From assembly GCA_025890175.1 (NCBI GenBank), contig JANPYM010000003.1, positions 278,600-342,599 of the forward strand: a DNA stretch of 64,000 bases, written 5' to 3'. The position numbers and the translations under genes were made by a program. How positions within the stretch are numbered: the first letter of the stretch is position 1; each line of letters starts with the position of its first letter. Positions 1-13,000 of this stretch are shown here, piece by piece. Origin of the DNA: Ciborinia camelliae. Its lineage: Eukaryota; Ascomycota; Leotiomycetes; Helotiales; Sclerotiniaceae. A model generated the notes under the pieces. It searched no databases, was not told the origin of the DNA, and saw nothing but the letters and a program-made list of their open reading frames with translations.

Positions 1-2856
1 CAGTAATATTATTGTGGCTTAAAGTCGTCCACATTTTAGGATGTATGATGACCTAGGAGTAATAGGGTAAGGGAAAAAAGGGGAGGGCGTCTGGGGAAAA
101 GGATAAATGAAAAATGAGTGGAAACTTACGTTCTTCACAAAGTGGACCTTCTCTAGCAGCCCAACTAAAACCTTGTCGAATAGTATCCCTTACACTCAGT
201 AATAACTTTTTATCCACCTGTTGTAGATCAGTTAGCATAAAAGGACCGAATAATTCCGTTTTGTGCAACACAATGACTGTTTAGCCTATGCAGACACTCG
301 CCAGTAGTAGACTAGCAGCTACACACTAGCTGGCTACTAACAATACTAACAAGGGGAAAGCGAATAGATGCTTTATGGAGATGTACTTGCCTCGGATGGA
401 ATGGTATCATCTTGTAGAATGTTTGGTCCCAAGTCATCGGGACCAAATGCCCAAATACTTCTAGAAGCCAATAAATCCCAACCATAATTTTCCTCAAAGT
501 ATTTGCCAATCACTCGAGCAGGACTCTTGATGCTAACTTTTCCGCTTTCAATATCTTCAGCAATACCCTGGTCAAGAGGTTCTGCCACCATGGTGATCTT
601 ATTCTTCTTGTTTGGTGTCTGGGCATAACATTTGATAGCTGATGTCTCAACTACTGTCTCACAAAAGCGTGTGACAGGATCAGACACTTTGATCTCCATC
701 TCTGCATATAATCGTCGGAGGTCATGCAGAACACAGTCCATGTAGAGTTCTCCCGTGCCTAGAATGACGTGTTCACCAGATTCTTCAACCTTCGTTGTGA
801 TGAGAGGGTAGCTTTTGTTGACCTTTCTCAAACCGTCCAACATTTTAGGAAGCTCGGAAGGGTTGATCGGCTCCACTGCAACTTTGAAGACCGACTCGGT
901 GAAATGGGTTATGGGTTTGAAAATATACGCCTCCTCTTCGTTTGGTAAAACGAGGGGTACAATGGTTGCAGATTTGACGATCGAATTGTCCACACCTCCA
1001 AGTAGAACCCAATTGCCGGCAGGAACTCCATCTGTAGGGATGTTGTATCTTGTTTCAGCGATCCACACATCCGATATGGTGGCGACGCTCATGTCCTCTT
1101 CATCATCAATTGAGTATCCTTCACCAAGGACTCTCACTTGGGTGCCTGCTCGTGCAATACCACTTAACACTCTCCCGAAAGAATAAAATCCCGTAGCATC
1201 GCTTGTGTTCAGAAGTTTTGTAATTTGAATGACCAATGGCCCATCTTGATCGCAATTCTTCATAGCCGTTCCAACTATCGTATCCAATGGACCGGTGTAA
1301 TGACGTTCCAATTTCTTCTCTGCAGCTTCCACCGGGGAAGGTATATGTTGTACAACCATATCAACGAACCCGGTTGATGGGCCGAAGAATTGTTCACAGA
1401 CAAGTTTCAGGAGAACATTGGCATCCGTCTTGTACTGTGATGGCTTGAGGAAAATCCCAAGTGTTTCCAGGGTATCTTTCAGATCCTCTGGGCTCTCACT
1501 AATTGTATGAGAGTACAACTTGTAGATTGGTTCCAGGATGAAATTGACGAAAGAACGTTTTGATCTCTCTTCGACACCCTTTCGAGTGAATGACCTCCTT
1601 GAGGGATTGTAGAAAATGTCACCCCACAGTCTTCTGGCAAATTCGTGTGCATTGATTCCACTCTCTTCATTGTTCAAACCAGGTCCTCGCTTTTTGTTTG
1701 GGGCGTAGCTGTCCGCATACATTTTTGCAAATGATTGCAATGTGAAACACCATCCCATGCTGGTACAGGCAAAGAGAACGTTACCTTTCTCTGGACTGAG
1801 TCTTCGGCTCTCTCCTTGGCCTGGTAAAGTAGCCTCGATCACAGTATTGACTTCTTCAATAACATGCTTCAATTTGAAATATGCATCCGTAGGGGGCAGC
1901 TTGAGCTCTAGAATTAGACGATCCATTTTATTGACAACAAGAGTCAAGGGCAGACCTTCCAAAACGGCATGCCTGATGATCCGTTCTGTATTGACTTGAA
2001 CTCCTTCAACAACATCAACAACCAAAACTACTCCATCGACCAGCCGTAATGAAGATGCGACCTCATCCACGAAATTTACATGACCTGGAGTATCAAGGAT
2101 ATTCAGGAGATGTGACTTCCCCTTGGTACTCTGAAGCACCAGACTCATGGGTGCGGACTTTATGGATAATCCCCTTTCTCGCTCGACAACATGGATATCT
2201 GTATAACGCAATTGCTCATCCTTCTTTCTCCCGGTCTTCTTTTCTAATCGCTCGGTAATATCGTGAGTCTCGAGAACCAGCATGTCCATAAATGCGGTTT
2301 TGCCGTGATGTAGATGCCCAGCTAACGCAATATTTCTGATTTGTTCGGGATAATTCATGAGGTCGGACATGAAGCTTCGATCGAAATGTACCGGTGGAAG
2401 ATCCGCCTCCTGTATGTTGAATTTCTTCTGTTCGACGGGAGCTATAATGGGTTGAGTGAGGGGCTGCGCATCTTCCTCCTGCACCATAGTTTCCACATCC
2501 TCTCCATATACTTGTTGCGCGGTAGGATAATACTGCTTGTCTTCATGCAATATCACGGCATTTGAAGGACCTTCATCTGAATAGCTAGTTAGTAGGCAGC
2601 TTTCCAAGCTTCGCAGAATAGCTATAACCAACCATCAAGGTCCATCAACTCCTGCCCCGTAGGTTCCTCTGGCGCCTCCTCTGGGTATTCATCGTAGACG
2701 TATGCGCTCGCATCATTGCCATGCTGGGACTCCTCTTCCGACTCCTCGGCCTCACCAATGAAATTTCCAAACCTGCAAAGAGATTAGCTATGGTAGAATT
2801 GGACAATTAACTTGGGCATTGAAGGAAGCTTACTCATCATAAAGGTCATCCATCAT
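1..2856 (-). CDS. SNU114: U5 snRNP GTPase Snu114/EFTUD2 (3' end outside the window)
   Basis: EF-2-like GTPase of the U5 snRNP that controls unwinding of U4/U6 and spliceosome disassembly in the nucleus. Minus-strand exons read as 2856-2834, 2772-2633, 2576-391 and 217-130; the last donor (GTAAGT at 129) opens an intron that runs past base 1, so the C-terminal domains are missing. About 812 codons are visible. The N-terminus MDDLYDEFGN is followed by an acidic stretch. G1 is AGHLHHGKT (about residues 140-148), G3 DTPGHVNF (about 216), G4 NKMD (about 270). Two in-frame ATGs are adjacent (2856 and 2853); the second begins the conserved MDDLYDEFGN. The residues joined across the 390-218 intron (TIPSE then VDKKLL) match the family. 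That intron has a GC donor. The gene is divergent from ERG10. Confidence 0.95.
218..390 (-). other. GC-AG intron in SNU114
   Basis: On the minus strand the exon ends at GAG followed by GCAAGT (390-385), and the intron closes with CTACAACAG at 218. A branch-like GCTAACTGA sits just before the acceptor. Splicing here joins PSE directly to VDKKLLLSV, as in the family. No GT donor nearby restores that junction, and reading through gives a stop after five codons. GC-AG introns are a known minor class and normally have this strong AG|GCAAGT context. Confidence 0.85.
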
Positions 2857-3456
2857 GAGTGTATTAAAAAGTAAAAAGAAGGTTATTAAATTCAAGAAAG
2901 GGCTCAAGAAAATACAGCTCCAACCTCACTGGCCTTCGCGTCAAAAACTTGAGGTTTCGCGACGGGACTTTTTGAGATCACGTGCTACAGCCTTATCACA
3001 TTAGGTAAACTTAATCCATTTTGGTGAAACCAACCTTAGAACCAACAGTTGACGATGGATTCTTACGTGGTGCAGTTTGATTAGATTAGATTTTATGATT
3101 ATACCGACCTAGGACTCCGAGGCTCGGAGTGATCCAATTGAAATTACTATTCTGGCTGCTTTTGTGAATTATTCTGTAATGTATACCTACCTAGGCAGGT
3201 AGGTATTGTTCACAGATTAGCCTTCCCATTGTTCATTGTTGTAGATATCATACAAAGCACAACGCCAAAAGTGGCAGGAAATTTCGAGGCTCATGGTGGG
3301 GCTAATTGCTGTTCTGCCAACTCACCTCACCGCCCTCACTGTACATATGGATGGGCACATCTTTGTTTGTTGAGGTTAATCAATCCCCTATCCTTATTAT
3401 CCCAAAATAACATTTGCAAAACCTCAAATCTTTTCTATTCAACTTCACTCATAAAG
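2857..3456. promoter_or_regulatory. Divergent promoter region, SNU114 / ERG10
   Basis: This 600-bp spacer holds the 5' flanks of both genes. A CACGTG hexamer lies at 2979-2984, about 125 bp upstream of the SNU114 start; such sites are bound by bHLH factors (Cbf1-type) in fungi. Near 3185-3205 is a CCTACCTAGGCAGGTAGG-like inverted repeat. No additional coding sequence is recognisable. Regulatory assignment is by position and motif only. Confidence 0.45.
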
Positions 3457-4888
<1,432 letters not shown>

Positions 4889-5275
4889 ATTGGTTCTAGA
4901 GAAATGGATTTTGACGGTACATATTTGGAGTATCAAAAAGCATAATCGGCGATAGAGCAAAATAGTTTCACATTTCATAAAAGTCCCTCGAGACGATTCA
5001 CAATACCCATAACCATAAGCTTTTTAATACATTCCATTCAAAGTACACTTCACTTGCAATAGTAATCATCTTCAGCCTCGTGAAAAGTGTTCTTATCAGA
5101 CCGCAGCCTTGCATATGCGCTAGCCTTTAGACGCTCTAGCGTCGCAAGGCCCTGTCGAAAAAAAGTTCGAGATAAGTGCAATCGCCAGAAAAAAGTTACC
5201 GCGCATCAATATCTCTATTCGCTGCTATTTGTGTCGCCATCAAAGAAGTTTTGATCTATAACATCTTTGGAAATC
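4889..5275. other. Intergenic: ERG10 3' flank and KRE33 5' flank
   Basis: 387 bp between two plus-strand genes. It must contain the ERG10 terminator and the KRE33 promoter. A small inverted repeat (CGCTAG at 5118 and CTAGCG at 5136) is visible. There is no open frame with recognisable coding content. Confidence 0.5.
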
Positions 5276-8200
5276 ATGGTTGGCCAACGCAAAGCAGTGT
5301 AAGTTTTCAACGGTTGCTCCTAATTGTATATATATCTCAAGAACTGACAATGGCATTGACAGAGATCAGCGCATCCCCGCGCTCATTCGCAATGGTATAC
5401 AGGAGAAGAAACGAAGCTTCATTGTGGTGGTTGGAGATAGAACGAAGGATGTGATTGTACATTTACACTATATCATGTCCAGTATGGACATGAAACAGAA
5501 CAAATCGGTCATGTGGGCATATAAAAATAAGCTCCTAGGATTCACGAGGTCGGTATTGATATTCGCTGTCTTGCGAAGTTTTATACTGACATGAGAAATA
5601 TTTATAGTCACCGAAAAAAGAGAGAAACTAAAATCAAGAAAGAAATCAAACGTGGAATTAGAGAGGCAAACACAGAGGATCCATTTGAGCTTTTTGTGTC
5701 GCTACACAACATCCGATATGTTTACTATAAGGAAACTGAGAAGATCTTGGGTAACACTTTCGGGATGTGTATATTGCAGGACTTCGAAGCGATCACACCA
5801 AATCTTCTAGCCAGGACGATAGAAACAGTCGAAGGTGGAGGACTTGTTGTTCTTCTATTGAAAGGAATGAACAGCTTGAAGCAGTTATATACGTTGTCTA
5901 TGGATATCCACTCTCGATACCGAACTGAAGCACACGATGATGTTACTGCTAGATTCAACGAACGATTCATTCTATCCCTTGGAAAATGCGAATCATGTCT
6001 GGTTATTGACGATGAGCTGAATGTTCTACCTATATCCGGAGGAAAGAACGTGAAGGCTCTACCCCCGCCAGACTTGGACGAGCCAAAAAGCGAATCGCAA
6101 AAGGAATTGGATAATATGAAAGAGGCTCTACAAGATACGCAACCAGTTGGATCATTAGTTACTTTGGCAAAGACCGTGGACCAGGCCAAAGCCTTGTTGA
6201 CATTCGTCGATGCTATCGCGGAAAAGACGTTGAGGAACACTGTCACATTGACTGCTGGTAGAGGACGTGGAAAATCTGCAGCTCTTGGTGTGGCGGTTGC
6301 AGCAGCTGTCGCGCATGGATATAGCAACATTTTCATCACATCTCCAAGTCCAGAGAATTTGAAGACCTTATTCGAATTCATCTTCAAAGGATTTGATGCT
6401 CTTAATTATATGGATCACGTCGATTACTCCATCATTCAATCCACGAATCCCGATTTCAATAAAGCGATTGTTCGAGTGAACATACATCGTCAACATCGCC
6501 AAACAATTCAATATATCAGACCACAGGATGCTCATGTTCTTGGCCAAGCTGAATTATTGGTCATTGACGAAGCTGCTGCCATACCGCTACCACTCGTCAA
6601 GAAGCTTATGGGTCCTTATTTAGTATTCATGGCATCCACCATCAATGGATATGAAGGTACAGGAAGGTCTCTGTCTTTGAAATTGATCAAGCAACTCCGA
6701 GAACAATCTCGAGGAACCACAAATGGAACCGAAGATGTCGAGATAGCCGATCGATCTAGTGGTAAGGCAGCCGCTAAAGGTGCTGATAATAGCTTTTCAG
6801 GAGGTCGCTCGCTAAGAGAGATTACCTTGTCTGAGCCAATTCGTTATGCACAAGGTGATGCCGTTGAGAAGTGGCTCAATCAGTTACTCTGTCTCGATGC
6901 CACTTTGCCTCGATCGAGATTAAACACCCTTCAGGGGTGCCCGGATCCCTCGCAGTGTCAGTTACTCAACGTCAATCGTGATACCCTCTTCTCTTTCCAT
7001 GATGTTTCCGAAAAGTTTTTGCAGCAGATGATTGCTCTTTACGTCGCTAGTCATTATAAGAATACCCCAGATGATCTTCAGTTGATGAGTGATGCTCCTG
7101 CGCATCAATTGTTTGTGCTTGTTCCACCTATTGAAGAGAACAGCAAGCATTTACCAGAACCTCTCTGTGTGATTCAAGTGGCCCTCGAAGGAAAAATTAG
7201 CAAACAAAGTGTCATGAACAGCCTGAGTAGAGGTCAGCGAGCGGCCGGTGATCTTATTCCTTGGCTGGTCAGTCAACAATTTCAAGACGATGATTTCGCT
7301 GGTCTCTCTGGAGCACGTGTGGTGCGGATAGCAACAAATCCTGATTATATCAAGATGGGATATGGAACTAAAGCTCTCGAGCTTCTCACTGATTTCTACG
7401 AAGGGAAATTCGCCAACCTCTCAGAGGACATGAATGATTACGTAGAAGAGACAGTTACTCGTGTAACTGATGAGGAGTTGGTCAGTGCAACTCTGCTTGA
7501 TGATAACATTAAGGTTAGGGATATTAGAAAAATGCCGCCCCTTTTCTCAAAGTTATCCGAGAAGAGACCCGACAATTTGGATTATATTGGTGTGAGTTAC
7601 GGTCTTACTCAACCTCTCCATAGATTCTGGAAACGAGCCTCATTCGTTCCTCTCTACCTTCGACAAACACCAAACGACTTGACGGGAGAGCACACCTGTG
7701 TTATGGTTCGCACTTTGGAGAATAGCGAGAATAGAGAGTGGGAGTCTGCCTTCTCTCGAGATTTCCATCGCAGATTCTTGTCTCTTCTTTCATACCAATT
7801 CCGCGAATTCCCTTCGATTCTGGCCCTCAGTATCGACGAATCGGCAAATGCTGGTTCAAAATCTGACCCAGAAGCTGCACCCAAACCACTTTCGAAAGCA
7901 GAACTAGACAAACTTATGTCTCCATTCGATTTAAAGCGCTTGGAATCATATGCAAATAATATGCTTGACTATCACGTCGTCTTAGATCTTATTCCAACAC
8001 TTGCGAACCTATATTTCACTGGTCGATTGAAGTCTGATATTAAGCTTACTGGTATTCAATCATCAATACTCCTTGCCGTTGGCTTGCAGAGAAAAGACTT
8101 AACAGCCATCGAGTCAGAATTATCTCTACCATCATCGCAACTATTAGCAATGTTCATTAAGATCATGCGCAAAATGAGCTCACACTTTGGTGACTTGGTT

Positions 8201-8678
8201 TCTGGTGCCATAGAGGCCGAGATGCCAGGGCGTGAAAACATCGGTGTCAGCAGAGAAGATGCAAATGAAGCTTTGGACGATGAAGTTGTAGATGATAGGT
8301 TTGTGCCTCTAGAACAGGGACTCGAAGAGGAATTAGAAGAGGGTGCAGATGAGGCTATGAAAGCTTTGAAGGAAAAGCAAAGGGAGCTTATTGATGCTCT
8401 CCCTTTAGACCAGTATGTTCATCGATCGAATTCACACACAAAACCAAAGAACTAATCGTCTATTTAGATATGAAATCGAAGCAGGAGCACCGGGATGGGC
8501 AGAAGCCGAGAAGCAAGTCAAAAATGCTTCTAAATCTGGAAAGAAGGATATAGTAGTAGGTGTAAAGAGTGCGAAAACCAAGAGAAAGGCAGGGGAATCG
8601 GCAGCAGAAATCTATGAACAGGAGATGGGTGAAAAGGCGCATAAAAAGGCAAAGAAGGGTTCTAAAAAGGGTCATTAG
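5276..8678 (+). CDS. KRE33: RNA cytidine acetyltransferase (Kre33/NAT10/TmcA family)
   Basis: Nucleolar ATP-dependent enzyme that makes N4-acetylcytidine in 18S rRNA and in tRNA and is needed for 40S subunit assembly. Exons 5276-5298, 5363-5548, 5608-8412 and 8468-8678 encode 1074 residues, typical of the family. The start MVGQRKAVDQRIPALIRNG matches the conserved N-terminus only when the first 23-bp exon is used. An N-terminal DUF1726-like part contains GNTFGMCILQDFEA and SRYRTEAHDD. The helicase-like module has Walker A GRGRGKS (about 286) and Walker B DEAAAIP (about 390). The GNAT region contains RIATNPDYIKMGYGTKALELL (about 642). The C-terminus is Lys-rich (KKAKKGSKKGH), as expected for a nucleolar protein. 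Confidence 0.96.
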
Positions 8679-8957
8679 TTTTCTCGTTTCCACCTGTATA
8701 ATCCAGATTCCTGTATATACCTCTGTATTTAATGAAAGAAATGATATGGAATATTTTCTAAATCGAAGTGTTTTTGATTTATGAATATATGAATTTAACA
8801 GTGATGTGATATCGCATTTATACTTTAACAAACCATTCGTGCCATTCCAAGTAGCCAGCCAGCCGCATGCGAAAAACCCCTAACTCACAACCTCCACCAA
8901 ATTAAACACAACTCTTTCAAACTTTTTACACAATTTTCACTTCCAATTCAAACCATC

Positions 8958-9688
8958 ATGACGGATACCAAAGACGCCAAATCAGAAGCTCCATGGTGGA
9001 AAGCATTCCCCGACGCAAAAGCAAAATGTCCAGAGGTCTCGGCGGATGATGTGATGCAGTTGTTTGATGATATGGATATCACATCGGAACCAAGATCATT
9101 CTTATTGGTGGATGTGAGGAGGGATGATTGGGTGGTATGTTGTTGTTTTTTTTTTTTTTGCTTTTCTTGCTTGTTGTTTTTGGGGATTTGCTTTATTTTG
9201 CGCGTATTTTCATGTCTGTATGAGTGGGATTTTATATATAGGATGTGTGTTTGGGGGACTGTTGTTTGGTGTTGATATTGATATTGATGCTGGTGCTGAT
9301 ATTGAATTGGATGACATAGGGTGGAACCATCAAATCCTCAATCAACCTCCCCGCTCAGAGTTTCTATCAAACCCGCAAGTCCCTGTTTGAACTCTGTAGT
9401 AGAGCGGGTATGACAAAGGTTGTTTTTTATTGTGGTATGTACTTGGTATTTCTCTGGTCTGGATTTTGGAAAATGAGGAGTTGTTGATGAGATCTAGGGT
9501 CATCGTCGGGTAGAGGACCAAGATGTGCAGGCTGGATGCAGGATTATATTGATGATGTAGCAAAGTTTGGGAAGAAGAGTAATATTGAGGTTTCGGTTTT
9601 GAAAGGGGGTGTTAAGGGCTGGGTAAAGGAGTTTGAGGGAATGCTTATGGATGGGTTTGAGGAGGGGAAGTGGGAGGAGATGAAGTAG
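8958..9688 (+). CDS. Rhodanese/Cdc25-like protein (Acr2/Ych1-type arsenate reductase family)
   Basis: Small single-domain rhodanese-fold protein related to Cdc25-like phosphatases and fungal arsenate reductases. Exons 8958-9134, 9320-9434 and 9498-9688 give 160 residues. The rhodanese start FLLVDVRRDDWVGGTIKSS and NLPAQSFY precede the active-site loop FYCGSSSGRGPRCAGW. Its Cys97 and Arg103 form a C-x5-R signature whose codons are split by the second intron. A tail VLKGGVKGWVKEF matches the end of rhodanese domains. Substrate cannot be told from sequence; arsenate, phosphoprotein or sulfur transfer are all possible. The first intron (185 bp) contains a T-rich run. It is convergent with SMX2, 274 bp apart. 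Confidence 0.85.
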
Positions 9689-9962
9689 AGGTTCGGGGAA
9701 AGTCCATATTCAGTTATATGTCACACAGTAGCAGTGACTGGATGAATGAGATGCAAAAGTTCCTTTGGAAGGGGGTATCAGCTATAGAAACCATGGTTCA
9801 TCTTGCCAAACAGATTGTCTTCTCTTCTTCCGTGCTCCTCGATATGCAATTTGTATTTCATATAGCCTGTAAACGCCCTGGTCCAGATATAATCTTCGAT
9901 TTTATTCCCTTCATCTTCCTGAAAATCTCGACTCAAATCCCTCGATATTCCTAGTCCCTTTC

Positions 9963-10469
9963 TTAATCTCCCCTGTTTTCCCTTCCGCCACCTATTCTCT
10001 CCAATGCCTCGAGCATCACGACCGAGTTTCCGCGGATAACCTAATACCTTGTTAGCCTTTGCAGATTAAGTCCGGTGGAAATGTGCCAACATACAACCAT
10101 CCCAATCTTTACTTTCTCACCACCCTCTTTCTCCTCAACTGCATCATCTAGCACAATGTTCAAGAAGACCTGTCCCATCATGTTAGCTAAGATAGATTTG
10201 GAATGCGCGCAAGAGGAAACCAACATCGTAACCTCTCAAAACACCAATAACCTTTCTGCTACCATTCAATTGCACAAATAGCCTCTTATCGAGGTACTAA
10301 CACCACCAAATAATATTAGCCATCAATTTCCCCATCCACTCCTACGCCCCAGCTCTCGCGCAACTTCCAACCGCCTTGTCGCGTCCCTCTCCTCTCTGCC
10401 CGGAGTAGCCACAACCAGGACCCCGGAAATCGCACATACCTTCTTGAGCTCCGGCTGAGCTTGAGGCAT
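9963..10469 (-). CDS. SMX2: Small nuclear ribonucleoprotein SmG
   Basis: SmG is one of the seven core proteins of the Sm ring on U1, U2, U4 and U5 snRNAs. Minus-strand exons 10469-10440, 10296-10225, 10169-10095 and 10040-9963 give 84 residues. The protein starts MPQAQPELKKYLDKRLFVQL, then NGSRKVIGVLRGYD and VFLNIVLDDAVEEKEGGEK (Sm1), then IGMVVIRGNSVVMLEALERI (Sm2 with the RGN signature). All four exons are multiples of three (30, 72, 75, 78 nt), so every intron is phase 0. Introns are 143, 55 and 54 bp. LSm7 is the nearest alternative, but the N-terminus and RGNSVVMLE fit SmG. The gene is divergent from NTR2. Confidence 0.93.
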
Positions 10470-10808
10470 CTTGACGATAGATTTTCGAGGGATTCGTCGC
10501 GTAGATGTCGTGAGATTCAATGGGAATGGGAAGCTTGATTGCTTGCCTGACTCGGGATATACGCCAAAATTTCGTGGCTTGCTTGAGGTTTCGTGAGGCT
10601 GATGTTTGATGTCACGTGGTGATAAGGAGTTGGGATTGGGGATTTTTATTTATCGGGGATGGCGAGGCAGAGCTTCACTTCACTTCGTTTCAACGCGTCT
10701 TCAGTTATCACCATTTGATTGCAGGATCTTTGATTACTGATAGCTGGGAGAGAACTACATTGAGTTTCTTTATTGAACAGAAGGAGAAAGTTTCACATTT
10801 AAGAGAAG
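10470..10808. promoter_or_regulatory. Bidirectional promoter, SMX2 / NTR2
   Basis: The 339 bp between the two start codons must serve both spliceosomal genes. It contains TCACGTGG with a CACGTG core at 10613-10618, about 145 bp from the SMX2 ATG and 190 bp from the NTR2 ATG. Shared regulation is inferred from geometry, not shown. Confidence 0.55.
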
Positions 10809-12230
10809 ATGTCGGCAGTTCGCAAACCACTTAAGAAATCCAATTTGCGCCGGAGTATCGCATTCGAAGACTTGACACAAGATGGCGATGATGCGCCCAA
10901 GAACGATACTCCCAGCGATGACAGCTCCTCAAACAAACCTCCGATAGCCAAAACGACATCTTTTAAAAAGAAAAAGAGACCCGCATCATCCCGTCTCTCC
11001 TTTGGCGTAGGCGACATCATATCCGGATCCGATGCGGAAAATCTCGAGGATGATGAATCGTTTACTCTCGTCAAGAAACCCCTTTCTCGAAAAGTCACGG
11101 AAGGAAATGCGAAGAAAACTTCTGCGAGATTACCGCTGCCGATGAGGGCGAGGGATGGTGATGAAGATGGGGATGGGGATTCGGGCATGGGGAGACCGAC
11201 TTATAGTAAGGATTACTTGAAGGAATTGAAGAGTTCGCAAGCTAGCGCGATGAGAGAGTTAGCGGACGTGGAGGTGGGGGGAGGCGAGGAACCATTTCTG
11301 GATGCGAGTGAGTTGGAGGGAGCTATGGTTGTGGATTTGGAGGGGAATGGGGATACGGTGGGAGAATTTGGGGGAAGTCGGGCGGTTATACCTACCGAGG
11401 CGGAGATTAGGGAGAAGAAAGAGAGGAGAGCGAGGATGGCTAGGGAGAAGGATTTTATCTCACTCAATGATGATGAGCCGGATGGTGGACGAAATATCAT
11501 GTCACTTCTCCCTCGACAGAAGAAAGCAGAATCAAGATTGGTACGAGAAGATGAAGAAATCATGGAAGGATTCGAAGAATTCGTCGACGATGGACGAATT
11601 TCTCTGGGCCAAAAACAAGAACGCGAGGATCGACGCCGTCGCAAGAAAGAAATGGCCGATCTCATCCAACAAGCCGAAGGCATCTCGGACGAAGAAAGCG
11701 ACGATTCCGAAGCCGAAAGAAGAGCCGCCTACGAAGCCGCTCAAACCAGAGCCGGCATGGATGGTTTGCATAAACATTCCGATGCGGCAGCCGCTAGGGA
11801 AGAAAATCACGTCCCATCTCGCATCACCCCCATCCCGGTCCTATCGGAATGTCTCGAGAGATTGCAACACACGTTACAGACCATGGAACTCGAACTCTCG
11901 CAGCGGAAACGCAAAATTGAAGATGCGCAGAGGGAAAAATCGGATATCGTGATGAGGGAATCGGAAGTGCAAATCTTGTTGACAAAGGCGGGGAAGAGAT
12001 ATTCGGAACTCAAAGCTGATCAGTCGATGGGTTTGGGTGGTGGTGTGGGGGGTAGGGATAAGAAGGACTTGGATTTAGGGTTGGATGATGTGAAGGATTT
12101 GGTAAATGCGAGTTCGGAAATGGCGAGGGAGCACTTGGGAGGTGGTGGGGGTGGGGTTGGGGATATGCATAGGGGCTTGGAAAGTTTTGGAAATACTCCG
12201 GTTGAGAGGGGGGAAATGGTTGATGGGTGA
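10809..12230 (+). CDS. NTR2: Nineteen complex-related protein 2 (Ntr2-like)
   Basis: Ntr2 pairs with Ntr1 to recruit the helicase Prp43 and take apart the spent spliceosome. A single intronless frame encodes 473 residues. The N-terminus is basic and serine-rich with AFEDL and VKKPLSRK. The family-typical segment TYSKDYLKELKSSQ is at about 135-150. It is followed by IPTEAEIREKKERRARMAR and EKDFISLND. A C-terminal helical/coiled-coil part runs from about 345 to 405. The last 60 residues are Gly-rich and less conserved. GCFC2/PAXBP1 is the more distant alternative family. Assignment rests on motifs and length, without a database search. Confidence 0.8.
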   Translation: MSAVRKPLKKSNLRRSIAFEDLTQDGDDAPKNDTPSDDSSSNKPPIAKTTSFKKKKRPASSRLSFGVGDIISGSDAENLEDDESFTLVKKPLSRKVTEGNAKKTSARLPLPMRARDGDEDGDGDSGMGRPTYSKDYLKELKSSQASAMRELADVEVGGGEEPFLDASELEGAMVVDLEGNGDTVGEFGGSRAVIPTEAEIREKKERRARMAREKDFISLNDDEPDGGRNIMSLLPRQKKAESRLVREDEEIMEGFEEFVDDGRISLGQKQEREDRRRRKKEMADLIQQAEGISDEESDDSEAERRAAYEAAQTRAGMDGLHKHSDAAAAREENHVPSRITPIPVLSECLERLQHTLQTMELELSQRKRKIEDAQREKSDIVMRESEVQILLTKAGKRYSELKADQSMGLGGGVGGRDKKDLDLGLDDVKDLVNASSEMAREHLGGGGGGVGDMHRGLESFGNTPVERGEMVDG

Positions 12231-13000
12231 TGGATGGATGGATGGATGGGTGGATGGATGGATGGGCCGGGAGGTTGGTCTGTCTGGTTTGGGTTGGGGA
12301 GGTCTTCAATACAAGCACTTGGTTACGAGAGTAATACTCTACTCTACTATACTATTCTATTCCATTTCCCTGAGTACCTATCTATCTATCTATTCATCGG
12401 TATAGGTTAGTATAGATGAATGGAATCATAGCTACCCACTTACTGTATATAGCCTACTATATATTCCCTAATTAATCCCTCCCTAATAAATACCATATAA
12501 CTAATCATATATTCATATAATCATATAATCACTCTCATTCTCACTCTTACTCTCTGTACATTCTCTATATTATATTTATTATATTACCTTACCTTACTCT
12601 AAATAATCATCTCTCCTCTCCAAAAAAAAAGAAAAAAAAAATGTCTCCATGTTATGCCCAATGAATACTATTTAATCTAGCAAGTCACATCATTACCCTT
12701 TACATTTAGATAATAATCTTCTGACGAGAATCTTTTCCTCTTTAGCATAGTTCTTTTATTCAATCCAGTACCTAGATCTCATTCTCATATGCTCTAGTAG
12801 ATGATGTGCCTGACCAATAAAAAATATATATATATCTAATGGGAACTTGAGGTTGGAGTTGGAGTTGGAGTTGTTGTATTTACCTACTTTTAGATATCTA
12901 GGTACCTACCTACTTACTTACTTATGGAATCTTGTATTCGCTTCATGCTAGATGATGTGGATGCTAATGCTAATGCTAATCATTATGTATATATCATCTA

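Noticed and set aside
5725..6387. 220-codon antisense frame in KRE33
   Set aside because: Shadow of the conserved KRE33 exon; its residues match no family.
11302..11952. 216-codon alternative frame inside NTR2
   Set aside because: Overlaps the NTR2 coding frame; Arg/Lys/Trp-rich composition is typical of a shifted frame.
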